Shown here: positions 34,522 through 45,669 of the stretch, piece by piece | Layout: every line of letters begins with the position of its first letter | Position numbering within the stretch: position 1 is the first letter of the stretch | DNA from: Aquarana catesbeiana | Taxonomy: Eukaryota; Chordata; Amphibia; Anura; Ranidae | NCBI RefSeq assembly: GCF_042186555.1 | Contig: NC_133329.1 | Span: 69,112,726-69,176,725, forward strand | Length of the DNA stretch: 64,000 nucleotides | Direction: 5' to 3' | Position numbers and translations under genes: made by a program | Notes under the pieces: model-generated | Told to the model about the DNA's origin: nothing | Databases searched by the model: none | What the model saw: only the letters and a program-made list of their open reading frames with translations

Positions 34522-36330
34522 GGATACAGGCTGGCTGCATTTCATGGGACACAGGTTGGCTGCAGTTCATGGGACACAGGCTGGACACAGGGACACAGGC
34601 TGGCTGCATTTCATGGGACACAGGCTGGCTGCATTTCATGGGACACAGGCTGGCTGCATTTCATGGGACACAGGCTGGACACAGGGATACAGGCTGGCTG
34701 CATTTCATGGGACACAGGTTGGCTGCAGTTCATGGGACACAGGCTGGACACAGGGACACAGGCTGGCTGCATTTCATGGGACACAGGCTGGACACAGGGA
34801 CACAGGCTGGCTGCATTTCATGGGACACAGGCTGGCTGCATTCCATGGGACACAGGCTGGCTGCATTTCATGGGACACAGGCTGGCTGCAATTCATGGGA
34901 CACAGGCTGGCTGCATTTCTTGGGACACAGGCTGGACGCAGGGACACGAGCTGGATGCATTTCATGGGACACAGGCTGGCTGCATTTCATGGGACACAGG
35001 CTGGCTGCATTTCTTGGGACACAGGCTGGACACAGGGACACAGGCTGGCTGCATTTCATGGGACACAGGCTGGACACAGGGACACAGGCTGGCTTCATTT
35101 CATGGGACACAGGGACACAGGCTGGCTGCATTTCATGTCACACAGGCTGGACACAGGGACACAGGCTGGCTGCATTTCATGGGACACAGGCTGGCTGCAG
35201 TTCATGGGACACAGGCTGGACACAGGGACACAGGCTGGCTGCAGTTCATGGGACACAGGCTGGACACAGGGACATAGGCTGACTGCATTTCATGTCACAC
35301 AGGCTGGTTGCATTTCATGTGACACAGGCTGGACACAGGGACACAGGCTAGCTGCATTTCATGTGACACAGGCTGGACACAGGGACACAGGCTGGCTGCA
35401 TTTCATGTCACACAGGCTGGACACAGGGACACAGGCTGGTTGCATTTCATGAGACACAGGCTGGCTGCAGTTCATGGGACACAGGCTGGACACAGGGACA
35501 CAGGCTGGCTGCAGTTCATGGGACATAGGCTGGACACAGGGACACAGGCTGGCTGTATTTCATGGGACACAGGCTGGCTGCATTTCATGGGACACAGGCT
35601 AGCTGCATTTCTTGTAACACAGGCTGGACACAGGGACACAGGCTGGCTGCAATCCATGGGACACAGGCTGGCTGCATTCCATGGGACACAGGCTGGCTGC
35701 ATTTCATGGGACACAGGCTGGCTGCAATTCATGGGACACAGGCTGGCTGCATTTCTTGGGACACAGGCTGGACACAGGGACACAGGCTGGCTGCATTTCA
35801 TGGGACACAGGCTGGCTGCATTTCATGGGACACAGGCTGGACGCAGGGACACGAGCTGGATGCATTTCATGGGACACAGGCTGGCTGCATTTCATGGGAC
35901 ACAGGCTGGCTGCATTTCTTGGGACACAGGCTGGACACAGGGACACAGGCTGGCTGCATTTCATGGGACACAGGCTGGACACAGGGACACAGGCTGGCTT
36001 CATTTCATGGGACACAGGCTGGACACAGGGACACAGGCTGGCTGCATTTCATGTCACACAGGCTGGACACAGGGACACAGGCTTGCTGCATTTCATGGGA
36101 CACAGGCTGGACACAGGGACACAGGCTGGCTTCATTTCATGGGACACAGGCTGGACACAGGGACACAGGCTGACTGCATTTCATGTCACACAGGCTGGTT
36201 GCATTTCATGTGACACAGGCTGGACACAGGGACACAGGCTGGCAGCATTTTTTGTGACACAGGCTGGACGCAGGGACACAAGCTGGATGCATTTGATGTG
36301 ACACAGGCTGCATTTGATGTGACACAGGCT
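34522..36330. repeat. Giant composite minisatellite, duplicated block
   Basis: Same modules as 30370-34380. The last part repeats the first block at an offset of exactly 1950, the earlier part at 2132, so about 180 bases of units differ. Together with the copied flank this records one large tandem duplication of about 2 kb. Confidence 0.93.
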
Positions 36331-36725
36331 ACATGTAAGGAGGGACTCCGCTGGGGACACCTGATGGCATCTGGTGGCAGGCGACGTGGCTAGTGACACG
36401 CTCAGGGCTCCCACTGATTCTGCATTATGGTGAGTTGAATGATTTTATTTTATATTACAATGTAATAATAGAAATAATGCGCTTCAATCATCCTGACACC
36501 ACAACAACCATGGTGCCGGGATGATTGAAGTGCTAACACTAGGTGTTTGGAGTATCTTTATCTGCTGATTGTTAAACTTTTTAGAATACACATATTTCTA
36601 TTGTTGTGTAGGATGTGGGCCTGCTGTCCCTCCATCCCTCTCTCCCTCCATCCCTCATTCATCTCAGACGCTAACCACACCACCTTAGAGCCATGCCCAC
36701 TATTTGGCTGAAACCACGCCCATTT
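36331..36725. other. Duplicated flank, then spacer
   Basis: 36331-36471 is the second copy of the array flank. 36485-36530 contains CTTCAATCATCC / GGATGATTGAAG, an inverted 12-mer. The rest shows nothing recognisable. Confidence 0.6.
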
Positions 36726-37215
36726 TCACCAAGTGGGAGGGGTCAAAAAGGAAGGGCAGGGTCTGGCACCCCCCCATCCTAAAACTTCCCCAGCCGCTAC
36801 TTCCTCAGAACCAACATCAGAATCAAGTGATGGCTCTGCATTGCCAATAAGCAAATGGCTGACGCTGTGTTCAAATAACTCAGCTGACTCCTCCATGCAT
36901 GATAGTGGGGTTATGGCAGGAATAGCTGTGGACAAGGAGGCAGAATAAGCCGCTCTGGCAGCTACGGTGGACTGCCCACTAGTGTCAGCTTGGGTCATAG
37001 AAGATGAGGAGGATGAGGATAGTTTAGTAAGCCAGTCCACCACTTCCTCTGCATGCTGTGGCTGGATGGATAACATGGGCAACATGACTAAACAGAGGAA
37101 ATGATGCCCTGCCTGAGGAAGGACCATGTCCACCTTTGCCTGTGGACACATACGCTGCTGCCCCCCTCATAGTGACATGGGAACGTCTGCCTCTCCTTGT
37201 TGTCCTCCCAGACAT
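36726..37215 (-). pseudogene. Unrecognised ORF fragment, frameshifted
   Basis: A minus-strand reading starts at ATG 37213-37215 (MSGRTTRRGRRSHVTMRGAA) and continues as coding-like sequence, shifting frame near 37080, through EEVVDWLTKLSSSSSSSM and ESAELFEHSVSHLLIGNAEP to about 36726. The composition is Ser/Ala/Glu-rich with a basic N-terminus. I do not recognise the family. It lies between the giant array and the piggyBac element and could be an accessory ORF of a transposon. Confidence 0.35.
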
Positions 37216-38689
37216 GATGGGGGGGCTTATTACCCAAATGTAATAGAAACTGGCAAATGTGTGATTGGATGCATTTTATTGAATGAAAAGTGGAGTTTGG
37301 TGAACTTTAACCACTTGACCACTGGGCACTTAAACCCCCTTCCTAACCAGACCAATTTTCAGCTTTCAGTGCTCTCACATTTTGAATGACAATCACTCAG
37401 TCATGCAACTCTGTACCCATATGAAATTTTCATCCTTTTTTTCACACAAATAGAGCTTTCTTTTGGTGGTATTTGAGCACTTCTGGGTTTTTTATTTTCT
37501 GTGCTATTAATGAAAAAAGACCAAAAATTTTGTAAAAAAAAAAAGCATTTTTCTTAATTTCTATTAATTTTGCAAATAAGTAATTTATCTTCATACATTT
37601 GGGCCAAAATGTATACTGCTACACATCTTTGGTAAAAATAACCTAAATTAGTGGATATTATTTAGTCTACAAGCTATGGTGCCAATCACTGAAAATTGAT
37701 CACATCTGATCACACCTGATGTACTGAGTTTCTGAGTCTCATTTCTTGAGACCCTAACAAGCCAGGAAAGTACAAATACCCACAAAATGACCCCTTTTTG
37801 AAAAGTAAACATTCCAAGGTATTTAGTAAGAGTCTTGGTTAGTTTTTTGAAGTTGTCATTTTTTTCCCACAATTGTTTGCAAAATGAAGATTTATTTTTC
37901 TTTTTTTTCACACCAAATTGTCATTATAACTGGTTATTTCTCTCACATGGCATGTACATTCCACAAATGACACCCCAAAATATATTCTGCTACTCCTCCT
38001 GAGTATGGTGATACCACATGTGTGAGACTTTTACACAGCCTGGCCACATACAGAGGCCCAACATTGAAGTAGCACATTCAGGCGTTCTAGGAGCATAGAT
38101 TACACATCTAATTTCCTTACAATCTATCACATTTTTGAAGGCCCTTCATATTTCTAACACATAGCATGAACATACCAAGAATTACACCTTAAAATACATT
38201 CTGCTGAGCAAAGGGTAAACAAAAGATTAACTGTGGTTTTAGTAGTGCAGTTGTCCACAGGAGGAGAGCCCTGATCCAGGCAGCAGGCAGGGACGTGGTC
38301 AGCGACAGTGAATATAATTGTCCAGGCAGCAGGCAGGAATATTGTCCATAGCCAGTACAGGCAGGGATACTGTCCATATACAGTCCAAGGTCAGTGCAAG
38401 TAGAGACATTGCCAGCAGTGCCAAAATATTGGTCCTGGTAGTAAGCAGGAACATGGTCCAAGTAGCAGGCCAGGAAAGAATGGGGACAGGAGTAGAGGCT
38501 TCTCCCACCCAAATCTCTTTGAAGCCTCCGAGTCTACAGACCCTAAATCCTGGAATGAGAAAACTAAAAAATTAGTTTTCTTCATCCAGAAAAACATTTC
38601 TGGAGCCCCTCACATATGTGAGATCCCTGTGTTCCCACTAGCATAGCAGGGTAAATGATCAGTCCAAGAGGCAGGCAAAAAATGTGGTT

Positions 38690-38880
38690 AAACAGTCCAG
38701 GGTCAGTTCCAGAGCAGGCAGAGGTAAGTACAGTTTAGCGTTAGGCAGAAGCTTGGTCGTATAACAGGCCAGGGTCAGTTCCGGAGAAGGCAGAGGTAGG
38801 TACAGTTTTAGTGTTAGGCAGAAGCTTGGTCATATAACAGGCCAGGGTCAGTTCCAGACAAGGCTGAGGTAAGTCAGGTT
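38690..38880. repeat. Short tandem, about 76-bp unit, 2-3 copies
   Basis: CAGGGTCAGTTCCGGAGAAG, GCAGAGGTA and GTTAGGCAGAAGCTTGGTC recur at about 76-77 base spacing inside the piggyBac 3' region. Confidence 0.8.
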
Positions 38881-38947
38881 CAGTGCAGTGGCATATGGGG
38901 TGTGGAGGAAAATGACAGGAAATGAGAATTACATTTACCATACTTCC

Positions 38948-40793
38948 CTAATAATGTAGAGAAGTATGGTAACGGAGGAAACATTCACCTATACAGAGGC
39001 CTGGTTGGGAAGGACATCGGGGACAATAATACGTGGTGTCTCTTCTAACTCCTCTTCTGAAGCACACCCAGCATTTCTTCTGACGTCTGTGGCCTGTTTC
39101 ACGGGGGGGGGTTTTCTCAGGAAAGTGGCGTTCCTAGAGTCTGCTCACGGAATCAGAGCAAATATTTTCTGGTGGGCTTTCAGGGTACAAAAGTGCGGAG
39201 ATTACTTGTTCCTGGTAGTGAAGATAGGATACGGGGGTCTCGGTAGATTTTTTGTAAATAACATGTGTTATACATGGCCAAACTGAAAAAATAAATGGAC
39301 ACTTTTTTATACCAATGACGGGATTTTCTTGTGGGAAGGTAGGGTTTAATCATCTGATCATTGAAGTCCACTCCCTCATAAACAAATTATAGTCATAGAT
39401 ACAAGCAGGTTTCTGGATTGGGCCATTTCTTCTGCAGACTTCCACGTAGGTGTCATTATGGATTGTCGTGAGCATGTGGACGTTTCATCTGTCCCTCCAC
39501 TTGACAGCCAATAGCTCCTGGTTCCACAAATATGCCATCTCCCTCGTCGTAGCCTTTCATTGACGAGTTTTTGCGGGAAGCCCCTTCTATTGGCTCTTAC
39601 TGTACCACATGCTGGGATGTGCCTCCGGTGAAGGTTGCGGAAGAGGGGCATGCTCGTATAAAAATTATCCACATAAAGATTGTATCCCTTTCCAAGGAGT
39701 GGATAGACAAGCTCCCAGCCAACTCTTCCACTGGCTCCAATATACTCTGGGCATTCAGGGGGATGCAGTTGGGAGTCCTTCCCTTCATACACCAGGAAGA
39801 AGTAGATGTACCCCGTTGCTCAGTCACGAAGTTTGTACATTTTAACCCATATGGGGCCTTTTTGCTGGGGATAAATTGTTTGATGCCCAGCCTGCCTGAG
39901 AATTTTATAAGGGACTCATCCACGGAGATATACTGTTCGGGGGGTATATAACTGGGGGAAATTTTCAGAGAAATGATTTAGGAGTGCCCAAATTTTAAAT
40001 AATTTGTCAAAAGCTGGGTCATTTCGGGGAGGGCACTGGGTGTTGTCATTATAGTGGAGGAACTGCATAATCATAAGGTATCTTGATCTTGGCATGATGG
40101 TTGAGAAGAGTGGCATGTGGTGGATGGGGTTGGTAGACCAATAGGAGTACAATTTGTTTTTTTTGTGAGTCCCATATTAAAAGTTAGGCCTAAAAAAATT
40201 TTGAATTCCTCTAAGGTAAGTTCTCTCTACTCAAAGGGACGGGCGTAACTAGAACCAGGGTTGCTTACTATGTGCTGCTGTGCATAGAGGTTGCACTGGG
40301 CCACAATGGACGATAGTAAGTCTTCGGTGAAAATCAAATGAAAAAAATCAAGCATGGCAAAATCATTGGTGTTCACCTGGACACCTGGCTGGGTGGTGAA
40401 AGGGGGGATGTTTGCTGCTCCGGAATTTGGTGGGAAGCCACAGGGGGTTTTGAAGGGCATAGGGAAGGCTGGCATGGCCCCTATCCCTTTGGGGCTGAGA
40501 TGACACCCTACTGGTGCTTGGCCTTTGTTGCAGTGGTACTGCGCTTTAGGTGGATGGCCCTGCGCTCGAGGTTGATGGCCCTGCGCTGCTGGTAGTAGGC
40601 TGCTGCTCCACGCCAGAACGCCTTCTTTTCATGGGCACACGTTCCTCTTCCAATGCTGTATCAGACCCACTGTTTGTCAAGGGTTCATAGGCTGAATCCG
40701 AATCAGACTGAGACTCAGAGAGCTCCCCGCTGCTCTCATCGGTCATGCTTAGATGATGGTAGGCCTCCTCACTGGTAAAATATTTTTTGCCAT
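38948..40793 (-). pseudogene. piggyBac transposase (DDE family), broken
   Basis: Probable start ATG 40791-40793, followed by (A)KKYFTSEEAYHHLSMTDESS with a one-base slip in an A-run. An acidic/Ser-rich N-terminus and the KRRRSG basic motif follow. The catalytic core appears in pieces: FHLIFTEDLLSSIV (40227-40475), WALLNHF (about 40000), DESLIKFSGRLGIKQFIPSK (39900), VDNFYTSMPLF with the second catalytic Asp (about 39670), and a DQMIKPYLPTRKSRHWYKK block (39371 downward). The C-terminal cysteine-rich domain CWVCFRRG...YYCPRCPSQPGLCIGECF precedes a stop at 38948-38950. Several frame changes separate these pieces, so no functional enzyme is expected. The expected intact length, about 600 residues, fits the family. 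Confidence 0.87.
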
Positions 40794-40799
40794 ACTGGT

Positions 40800-41530
40800 G
40801 GCTGGTGAGGCTGCACTGCAGAGTACTGATGTGCACTATCGGGCACTGTAGTGGCACTGAGTTGCACTTATGGCACGGTAGTGGCACAGATGGAACCGAT
40901 TGGCAAAGTAGTGGCACCAATTGGCACTGTAGTGGCACTGATTGTACTGTGTAGTGGCACTGATTGTACTGTGTAGTGGCACTGATTGCACTGTGGTGGC
41001 ACTGGTGGGCACAGGCAGCACTGGTGGGCACAGGTGGCACTGGTGGGCCCAGGTGGCACCGCAGAGGCACAGATGAGCACTGATGGGCACAGGTGGCACT
41101 GATGGGCACAGGTAGCACTGGTGTGGCACAGGTGGGACTGGTGTGGCACTGGTGTGCACTGTAGCGGCACTGGTGTAGCTCTGGTTGCACTGGTGTGGCT
41201 CTGGTAGCACTGATTAGCACAGAGGTGGCACAGGCAGCACTGGTGGGCAAGGGCGGCACTGATGTGGCACTGCAGAGGCGCAGATGAGCACTGATGGGCA
41301 CAGGTGGCACTGATGGGCACAGGTGGCACTGGTGCACAGGTGGCACTGATGGACACTGGTGTGGCTCTGGTGTGGTTCTGATGGCACTGATTAGCACAGA
41401 GATGGCACAGATGTGGCACAGATGGCACTGATGTGGCACAGATGGAACTGATGTGGCACAGATGGCACTGATGTAGCACTGTTGGGCACTGATGTAGCAC
41501 TGTTGGGCACTGCTGGGCACTGCTAAATAT
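40800..41530. repeat. Degenerate minisatellite (GGCACTGATGGGCACAGGT)
   Basis: Irregular 10-20 base units of GTGGCACTG, GGGCACAGG and GATGTGGCACAG. It lies directly upstream of the transposase start inside the piggyBac element. Minus-strand Cys/His-rich frames (ISATCAHQC) are artefacts. Confidence 0.85.
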
Positions 41531-41877
41531 ACTATGAACTCACAGTTTGTCACGCGATCTCTCCTCTCCTCTTACGCTGTATCGGTGTGAGGAGAGGAGA
41601 GCTTTCAACTTTCTTTGACCCTGGTTTGTTGACATTTGTGATCGCTCCGTCATTGGACGGAGCGATCACGTGGTAAAGGGCCACTGTCAATGGCCTTTTA
41701 CCGCGATCCGTGCTGCGCCGCGTCCCGTGAACCCGGCGAGCACAGATGTTCCCGTGTGTGTGCCCCAGGGGGCGCATGGGAGCAAGACTCTGGGAGGACG
41801 TAAGTGTATGCCCTCCCAGAGTTATGGAGCCGCACTGTAGCTGTCATTCGGCTATAGTGCGGTGGGCAAGTGGTTAA

Positions 41878-42310
41878 AGCGGTTGTATACCCTTATTTGT
41901 CATTTTTACCTACAGGTAAGCCTATAATAAGGCTTACCTGTAGGTAAAATGAATATCTCCTAAACCTATACGGTTTAGGAGCTGATTACTTTGCATGTAT
42001 CCGCTGACGTCAGCGGCGCATGCGCTGTGAAGGCCCGGCTTGCCAGGAATAAGACTTCCGTGCGCATGCGCAGGAGTGACGTAATTGCGTCCCTGGCCAC
42101 TCACAGCGCCGGAGCTGCGAACACGGAGGGCACGCCAAGGGAATGTGTCAGCTCCCTCGGTGTGGACCGGGATTAGATGCTGAGGCCTCGTTCTAAGGTG
42201 AGTATTTCATAATGAGCTAGTATGCGCTGCATACTAGCTCATTATGCCTTTGCCTTACGTTTTGTTTTTGTTTTTTTTATAAAAATTTCAGTGCGGGTAT
42301 ACAACCAATT
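41878..42310. mobile_element. MITE with GCGGTTGTATACCC ends
   Basis: Left GCGGTTGTATACCC, right GCGGGTATACAACC (inverted). Internal hairpins: TTACCTACAGGTAAGCC / GGCTTACCTGTAGGTAA (41908-41949), TCCTAAACC / GGTTTAGGA, and AGCTAGTATGCGC / GCATACTAGCT (42217-42242). It abuts the right TTAA of the piggyBac element. Confidence 0.65.
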
Positions 42311-42469
42311 CAAATCGAGGACTGCCACTGACAGAAATGTAAAAACTATAATAAATAAAAAAGGGGAAACAACAGCGTCGCTGTCAGAAGAAATGCGGCT
42401 GAAAATTTAAAAAAAAGGCAGGGGACAAAAAAAATGCAGCAGCCAAAAAAAAAAGGTATATAGCACTGT

Positions 42470-42656
42470 ATACAGCACTAAATATTATGTAATGCTGTGT
42501 TAAATACTGCACTACACTAATGTACTAAACTGACACTACACTATACTCACTGTATACTGACATACTATACGGACACACTACACTACTGTATACTTACACT
42601 ATACTAACACACTATACTCAAACACTATACTCACACTACACTAATACTGTACACTC
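42470..42656. repeat. Degenerate CACTATACTNACA tandem
   Basis: Irregular 10-15 base units of ACACTATACT / ACACTACACT. Immediately precedes a MITE. Confidence 0.7.
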
Positions 42657-42659
42657 TAA

Positions 42660-43081
42660 TGCCCCGTACACACGGTTGGATTTTCCGACGGAAAATGTGT
42701 GATAGGACCTTGTTGTCGGAAATTTCGACCGTGTGTAGGCTCCATCACACATTTTCCATCGGATTTTCCGACACACAAAGTTTGAGAGCAGGCTATAAAA
42801 TTTTCCGACAACAAAATCCGTTGTCGGAAATTCCGATCGTGTGTACACAAATCCGACGGACAAAGTGCCACGCATGCTCAGAATAAATAAAGAGATGAAA
42901 GCTATTGGCCACTGCCCCGTTGATAGTCCCGACGTACGGGTTTTATGTCACCGCGTTCAGAATGATCGGATTTTCCGACAACTTTGTGTGACCGTGTGTA
43001 TGCAAGACAAGTTTGAACCAACTTTCGTCGGAAAAAATCCTAGGATTTTGTTGTCGGAATGTCCGAACAAAGTCCGAGGCA
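42660..43081. mobile_element. PIF/Harbinger-type MITE, TAA target duplication
   Basis: Left end TGCCCCGTACACACGGTTGG, right end decayed (GTCCGAGGCA). TAA at 42657-42659 and 43082-43084. The interior is shared with 57249-57682 and, inverted, with 53840-54274, including CCGTGTGTATGCAAGACAAG. Confidence 0.78.
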
Positions 43082-43084
43082 TAA

Positions 43085-43715
43085 GTCAAAAAACAATACT
43101 TACTCGCTAGTAGCAAATTGAGCACTGCTATATATATCTCCAACAACACATTGCAAAAGGTTCCAGTGCTAAGGAACCTTTTATAGTGTGGGGTGGGACT
43201 ATGATCTCTGAGCCATGATTGGGTAAGGTCATTATGACTTTATCCAATCATGGCTCTGACAGTGCTCTGTACCCTGATTGGGCAAAGCCCTGCACCTGAC
43301 CAGTGGCCAGGTACATTGCTTCAGCCAATCAGCACCCTAGACTGCACTGTGTGGCACGCACTGCATTGTGGGGCACTCAGTGTATGAACATCCTGTTGGA
43401 CGCCCCGCAAATTCAGGTGTTTGCTGACTGGGCAACAGGCGATGTTCAGGCTTAAAGGAGAATTCCAGCCTGAGCTTTTTAGGCTGGGCTTTTCCTAAGG
43501 GTCGCAGGAGTGCAATTCGTTTTGCACTCCTGTGACCCATCTTCAGTGGAGAGCGGTTTGAAGTCCACTCTCCACTGACGTCACAGGAATCAGTCCAGGC
43601 AGAGCGTCATACCAACTTAGGAAGTCGGGATCCGCCATTCTTTTTTGACAAAATGTGTTTTTTGTTTGGGAGAGTCCATTTATTTTAAATTTGAATGTTA
43701 AAAGCAAAAGTAACG
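43085..43715. other. No gene; small inverted repeats
   Basis: TTCAGTGGAGAGC / ACTCTCCACTGACG (43541-43577) and AGGAGTGCAATTCG / TTTTGCACTCCTGTG are local inverted words. 43195-43340 repeats GATTGGGT-AAGG and ATCATGGCTCTG. No coding signal. Confidence 0.4.
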
Positions 43716-45633
43716 TTGAACAACATTCTTTTTTTTTTTTTAACATCAAAGTTTATTGAGGTAAGAAAAATACAACTGTGGAGTCGCAGCTCCACTCAAT
43801 GAGAATACACAAATTAAATATGCAAGTAAACTTATAGTTAGCTGTATTAATATTTTATTGTAGTAAATTATTGTCTACTTTGAAATCTTAGCTTCTGTGT
43901 ATGTTAACACATTTAAAATGTATCAAAGAACCTCGTATTATAAGGGTTGTCTTCAAGAAAGGGGGAAAGAAATAATTTGGAAAGAGAAAGGTTAGAAAGA
44001 AAGTAGTAGTGTATAGATAGCAAGTTTGGGTCAACCAATAGATCGCCAATCTTATTTGATATTTTCCAGAGTAGGTTTTATCGTATCAATCATTCAGACA
44101 AAGGTGAACATCAGAATCCATTTTCTAAACCTGTTGAGTAAATAAGTCCTCTATAGAGAGCATACATGTAAAGGCATACGGTCTTAGTGTGAATTTAATA
44201 GATTGAATATACCTGAGAGTATTTGTATAAGAACCAGGGTGACCAGGTCTTGTGGAAGCGTTCCACGTTGTCACCTGCCTGGGCAATGGTCTCCTCCATC
44301 TCACATATCTCAGATATTTTACAAAGCCAATCCTGAATGGTTGGGATTTTTGTAGACTTCCAATAAAGTGGAATAAGCGCTTTTGCAGCATTCAATAGGT
44401 GTTTGGAGAGCGAATGCTTGTATTTTTTAATGGGAAATTCTGTGACATGGAGGAGACAGCTCGCCGCGTCTAGTGAAAGTTTTGTCTCTGTGATCAAAAA
44501 CACCTTCTCCCTGACCTCTGACCAGAAAGGTTTCAGCACAGGGCATTGCCACCATATGTGTAGTAATGAGCACCTATCGTTATGACAACGCCAGCAAGTG
44601 TCTGGATAATCGTGAAACCAAGAATGTAACTTTACTGGTGTGGCATACCATTGAGTAAGCAGCTTATATGCTGTTTCCTGAATTCTTGTGCTCAGACAGC
44701 ATTTATGAGCAAAAATGCATGCTTTTCTCCATTGTGTATCCGAAAGTGAGCCACCTAATGCTAATGACCAGCTCTCTCTGAGTCCGTTCCCAACTGCATC
44801 GCCTCCATTCTGAATCGATCTGTAAGCAAGTGAAGTCGCTTTGGGGATAGGTTCCTTTTCATTGCAAACTAATTCTATTTCTGTCAGTGGTCTACTGAAG
44901 TTAGTTTTTTTTGTTGTTTGGTTAAGGTAGCTGCGGCATTGAAAATATGTCCACAAAGGCAGATCTGGGAGGTGGTTTTCTCCTTTAATGTCTGTGTAGT
45001 CTTTGAACTCTTGATTATGGAAACATTGCATAGCTAGTAGGGGTTTGTTTGCGTTATTGGATCGTAAAGAATGGTTTCCCATTCCCGGCAGGAAATCAGG
45101 GTTATTCTGCAATGGGGTGAGTGGGCTTAGTTGAGAAGAGAAGTTTGTGAGTCTAGTTCGTTTATGGAAAATTGCTAAAGTGGTGCCTTTAAGGGGGTGT
45201 GATTTCATGGCTGCCGAATGGCTTGTCCATGGGATCCATGGAGAGAACCTGATGGAGGTATGACTTAGCACCTCTTCCAGCTCTACCCAATCTTTAAGTT
45301 TGTGATGGCAGTGCCAGTCAACTGTCCTGGTAACATGTGAGGCTAAATAGTAAGTTCGGAAGTCCGGAATGCCCATCCCTCCTCTTTCTTTGGGTTGTGT
45401 GAGTAAGGTGAATCGGACTCTGGGTTTTTTGTGGGCCCATATAAATTTCATTTGAGTTGAATTCAGGGTTTTAAAGAAACTCTGTAGAATTATTATTGGT
45501 ATGTTTCTAAATAAATAGAGAACTCTTGGTAGAATGGTCATTTTACAAATAGCAACACGCCCAAACCAGTAGAAGCACTTTGGGTGCCAGGTTTGGAGGT
45601 CTGTACAGATTGTTTTCACTTTGAACAACATTC
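43716..45633 (-). mobile_element. 5'-truncated L1-clade LINE with poly(A) and 13-bp target duplication
   Basis: TTGAACAACATTC is present at 43716-43728 and 45621-45633. The poly(A) tail appears as a T-run from 43729. The 3' UTR spans about 43742-44194, and the ORF2 3' part is open to the truncation point at 45620. Perfect target duplication plus an intact frame mean a young insertion by target-primed reverse transcription. Confidence 0.9.
44195..45631 (-). CDS. L1 ORF2 C-terminal region, 5'-truncated
   Basis: 478 codons without a stop. The segment begins after the RT catalytic core: RVAICKMTILPRVLYLFRNIPI, then QPKERGGMGIPDFRTYYLA (typical of vertebrate L1), and a C-terminal zinc-knuckle-like CWRCHNDRCSLLHIWWQC, ending PTIQDWLCKI...WSPWFLYKY. 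The first three codons (Met-Leu-Phe) lie in the target duplication, so the apparent start ATG at 45629-45631 is host sequence fused by the insertion, not the L1 start. No endonuclease or RT core is present, so it cannot act alone. Confidence 0.9.
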   Translation of the reverse strand: MLFKVKTICTDLQTWHPKCFYWFGRVAICKMTILPRVLYLFRNIPIIILQSFFKTLNSTQMKFIWAHKKPRVRFTLLTQPKERGGMGIPDFRTYYLASHVTRTVDWHCHHKLKDWVELEEVLSHTSIRFSPWIPWTSHSAAMKSHPLKGTTLAIFHKRTRLTNFSSQLSPLTPLQNNPDFLPGMGNHSLRSNNANKPLLAMQCFHNQEFKDYTDIKGENHLPDLPLWTYFQCRSYLNQTTKKTNFSRPLTEIELVCNEKEPIPKATSLAYRSIQNGGDAVGNGLRESWSLALGGSLSDTQWRKACIFAHKCCLSTRIQETAYKLLTQWYATPVKLHSWFHDYPDTCWRCHNDRCSLLHIWWQCPVLKPFWSEVREKVFLITETKLSLDAASCLLHVTEFPIKKYKHSLSKHLLNAAKALIPLYWKSTKIPTIQDWLCKISEICEMEETIAQAGDNVERFHKTWSPWFLYKYSQVYSIY

Positions 45634-45669
45634 ATCTGAAATGTTGTGTTTCCTAGACCTAAAATCATT

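Larger units (their letters stand above)
37307..41877 (-). mobile_element. piggyBac element with TTAA ends and decayed transposase
   Basis: TTAA at 37307-37310 and 41874-41877. The ends CCACTTGACCACTGGGCAC and (right, reverse complement) CCACTTGCCCACCGCAC form an inverted terminal repeat. The transposase remnant lies on the minus strand at 38948-40793. The element also holds a 76-bp tandem (38690-38880) and a GGCACTG-rich minisatellite (40800-41530). Its left end carries the AAATAGAGCTTTC block seen in the smaller piggyBac-like elements at 9591 and 55354, so this copy is a candidate relative of their mobiliser. Confidence 0.85.

Noticed and set aside
30599..36301. Long plus-strand frames (up to 444 codons, HRLDTGTQAGCISWDTGW type) as a repeat protein
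   Set aside because: They arise in all three frames from stop-free 19- and 25-base modules; the frame rotates at each module, and there is no splice or start context.
40546..41553. Cys/His-rich zinc-finger-like protein on the minus strand
   Set aside because: CxxC-like spacing comes from GGCACTG tandem repeats; only the last part (below 40793) is real piggyBac N-terminus.
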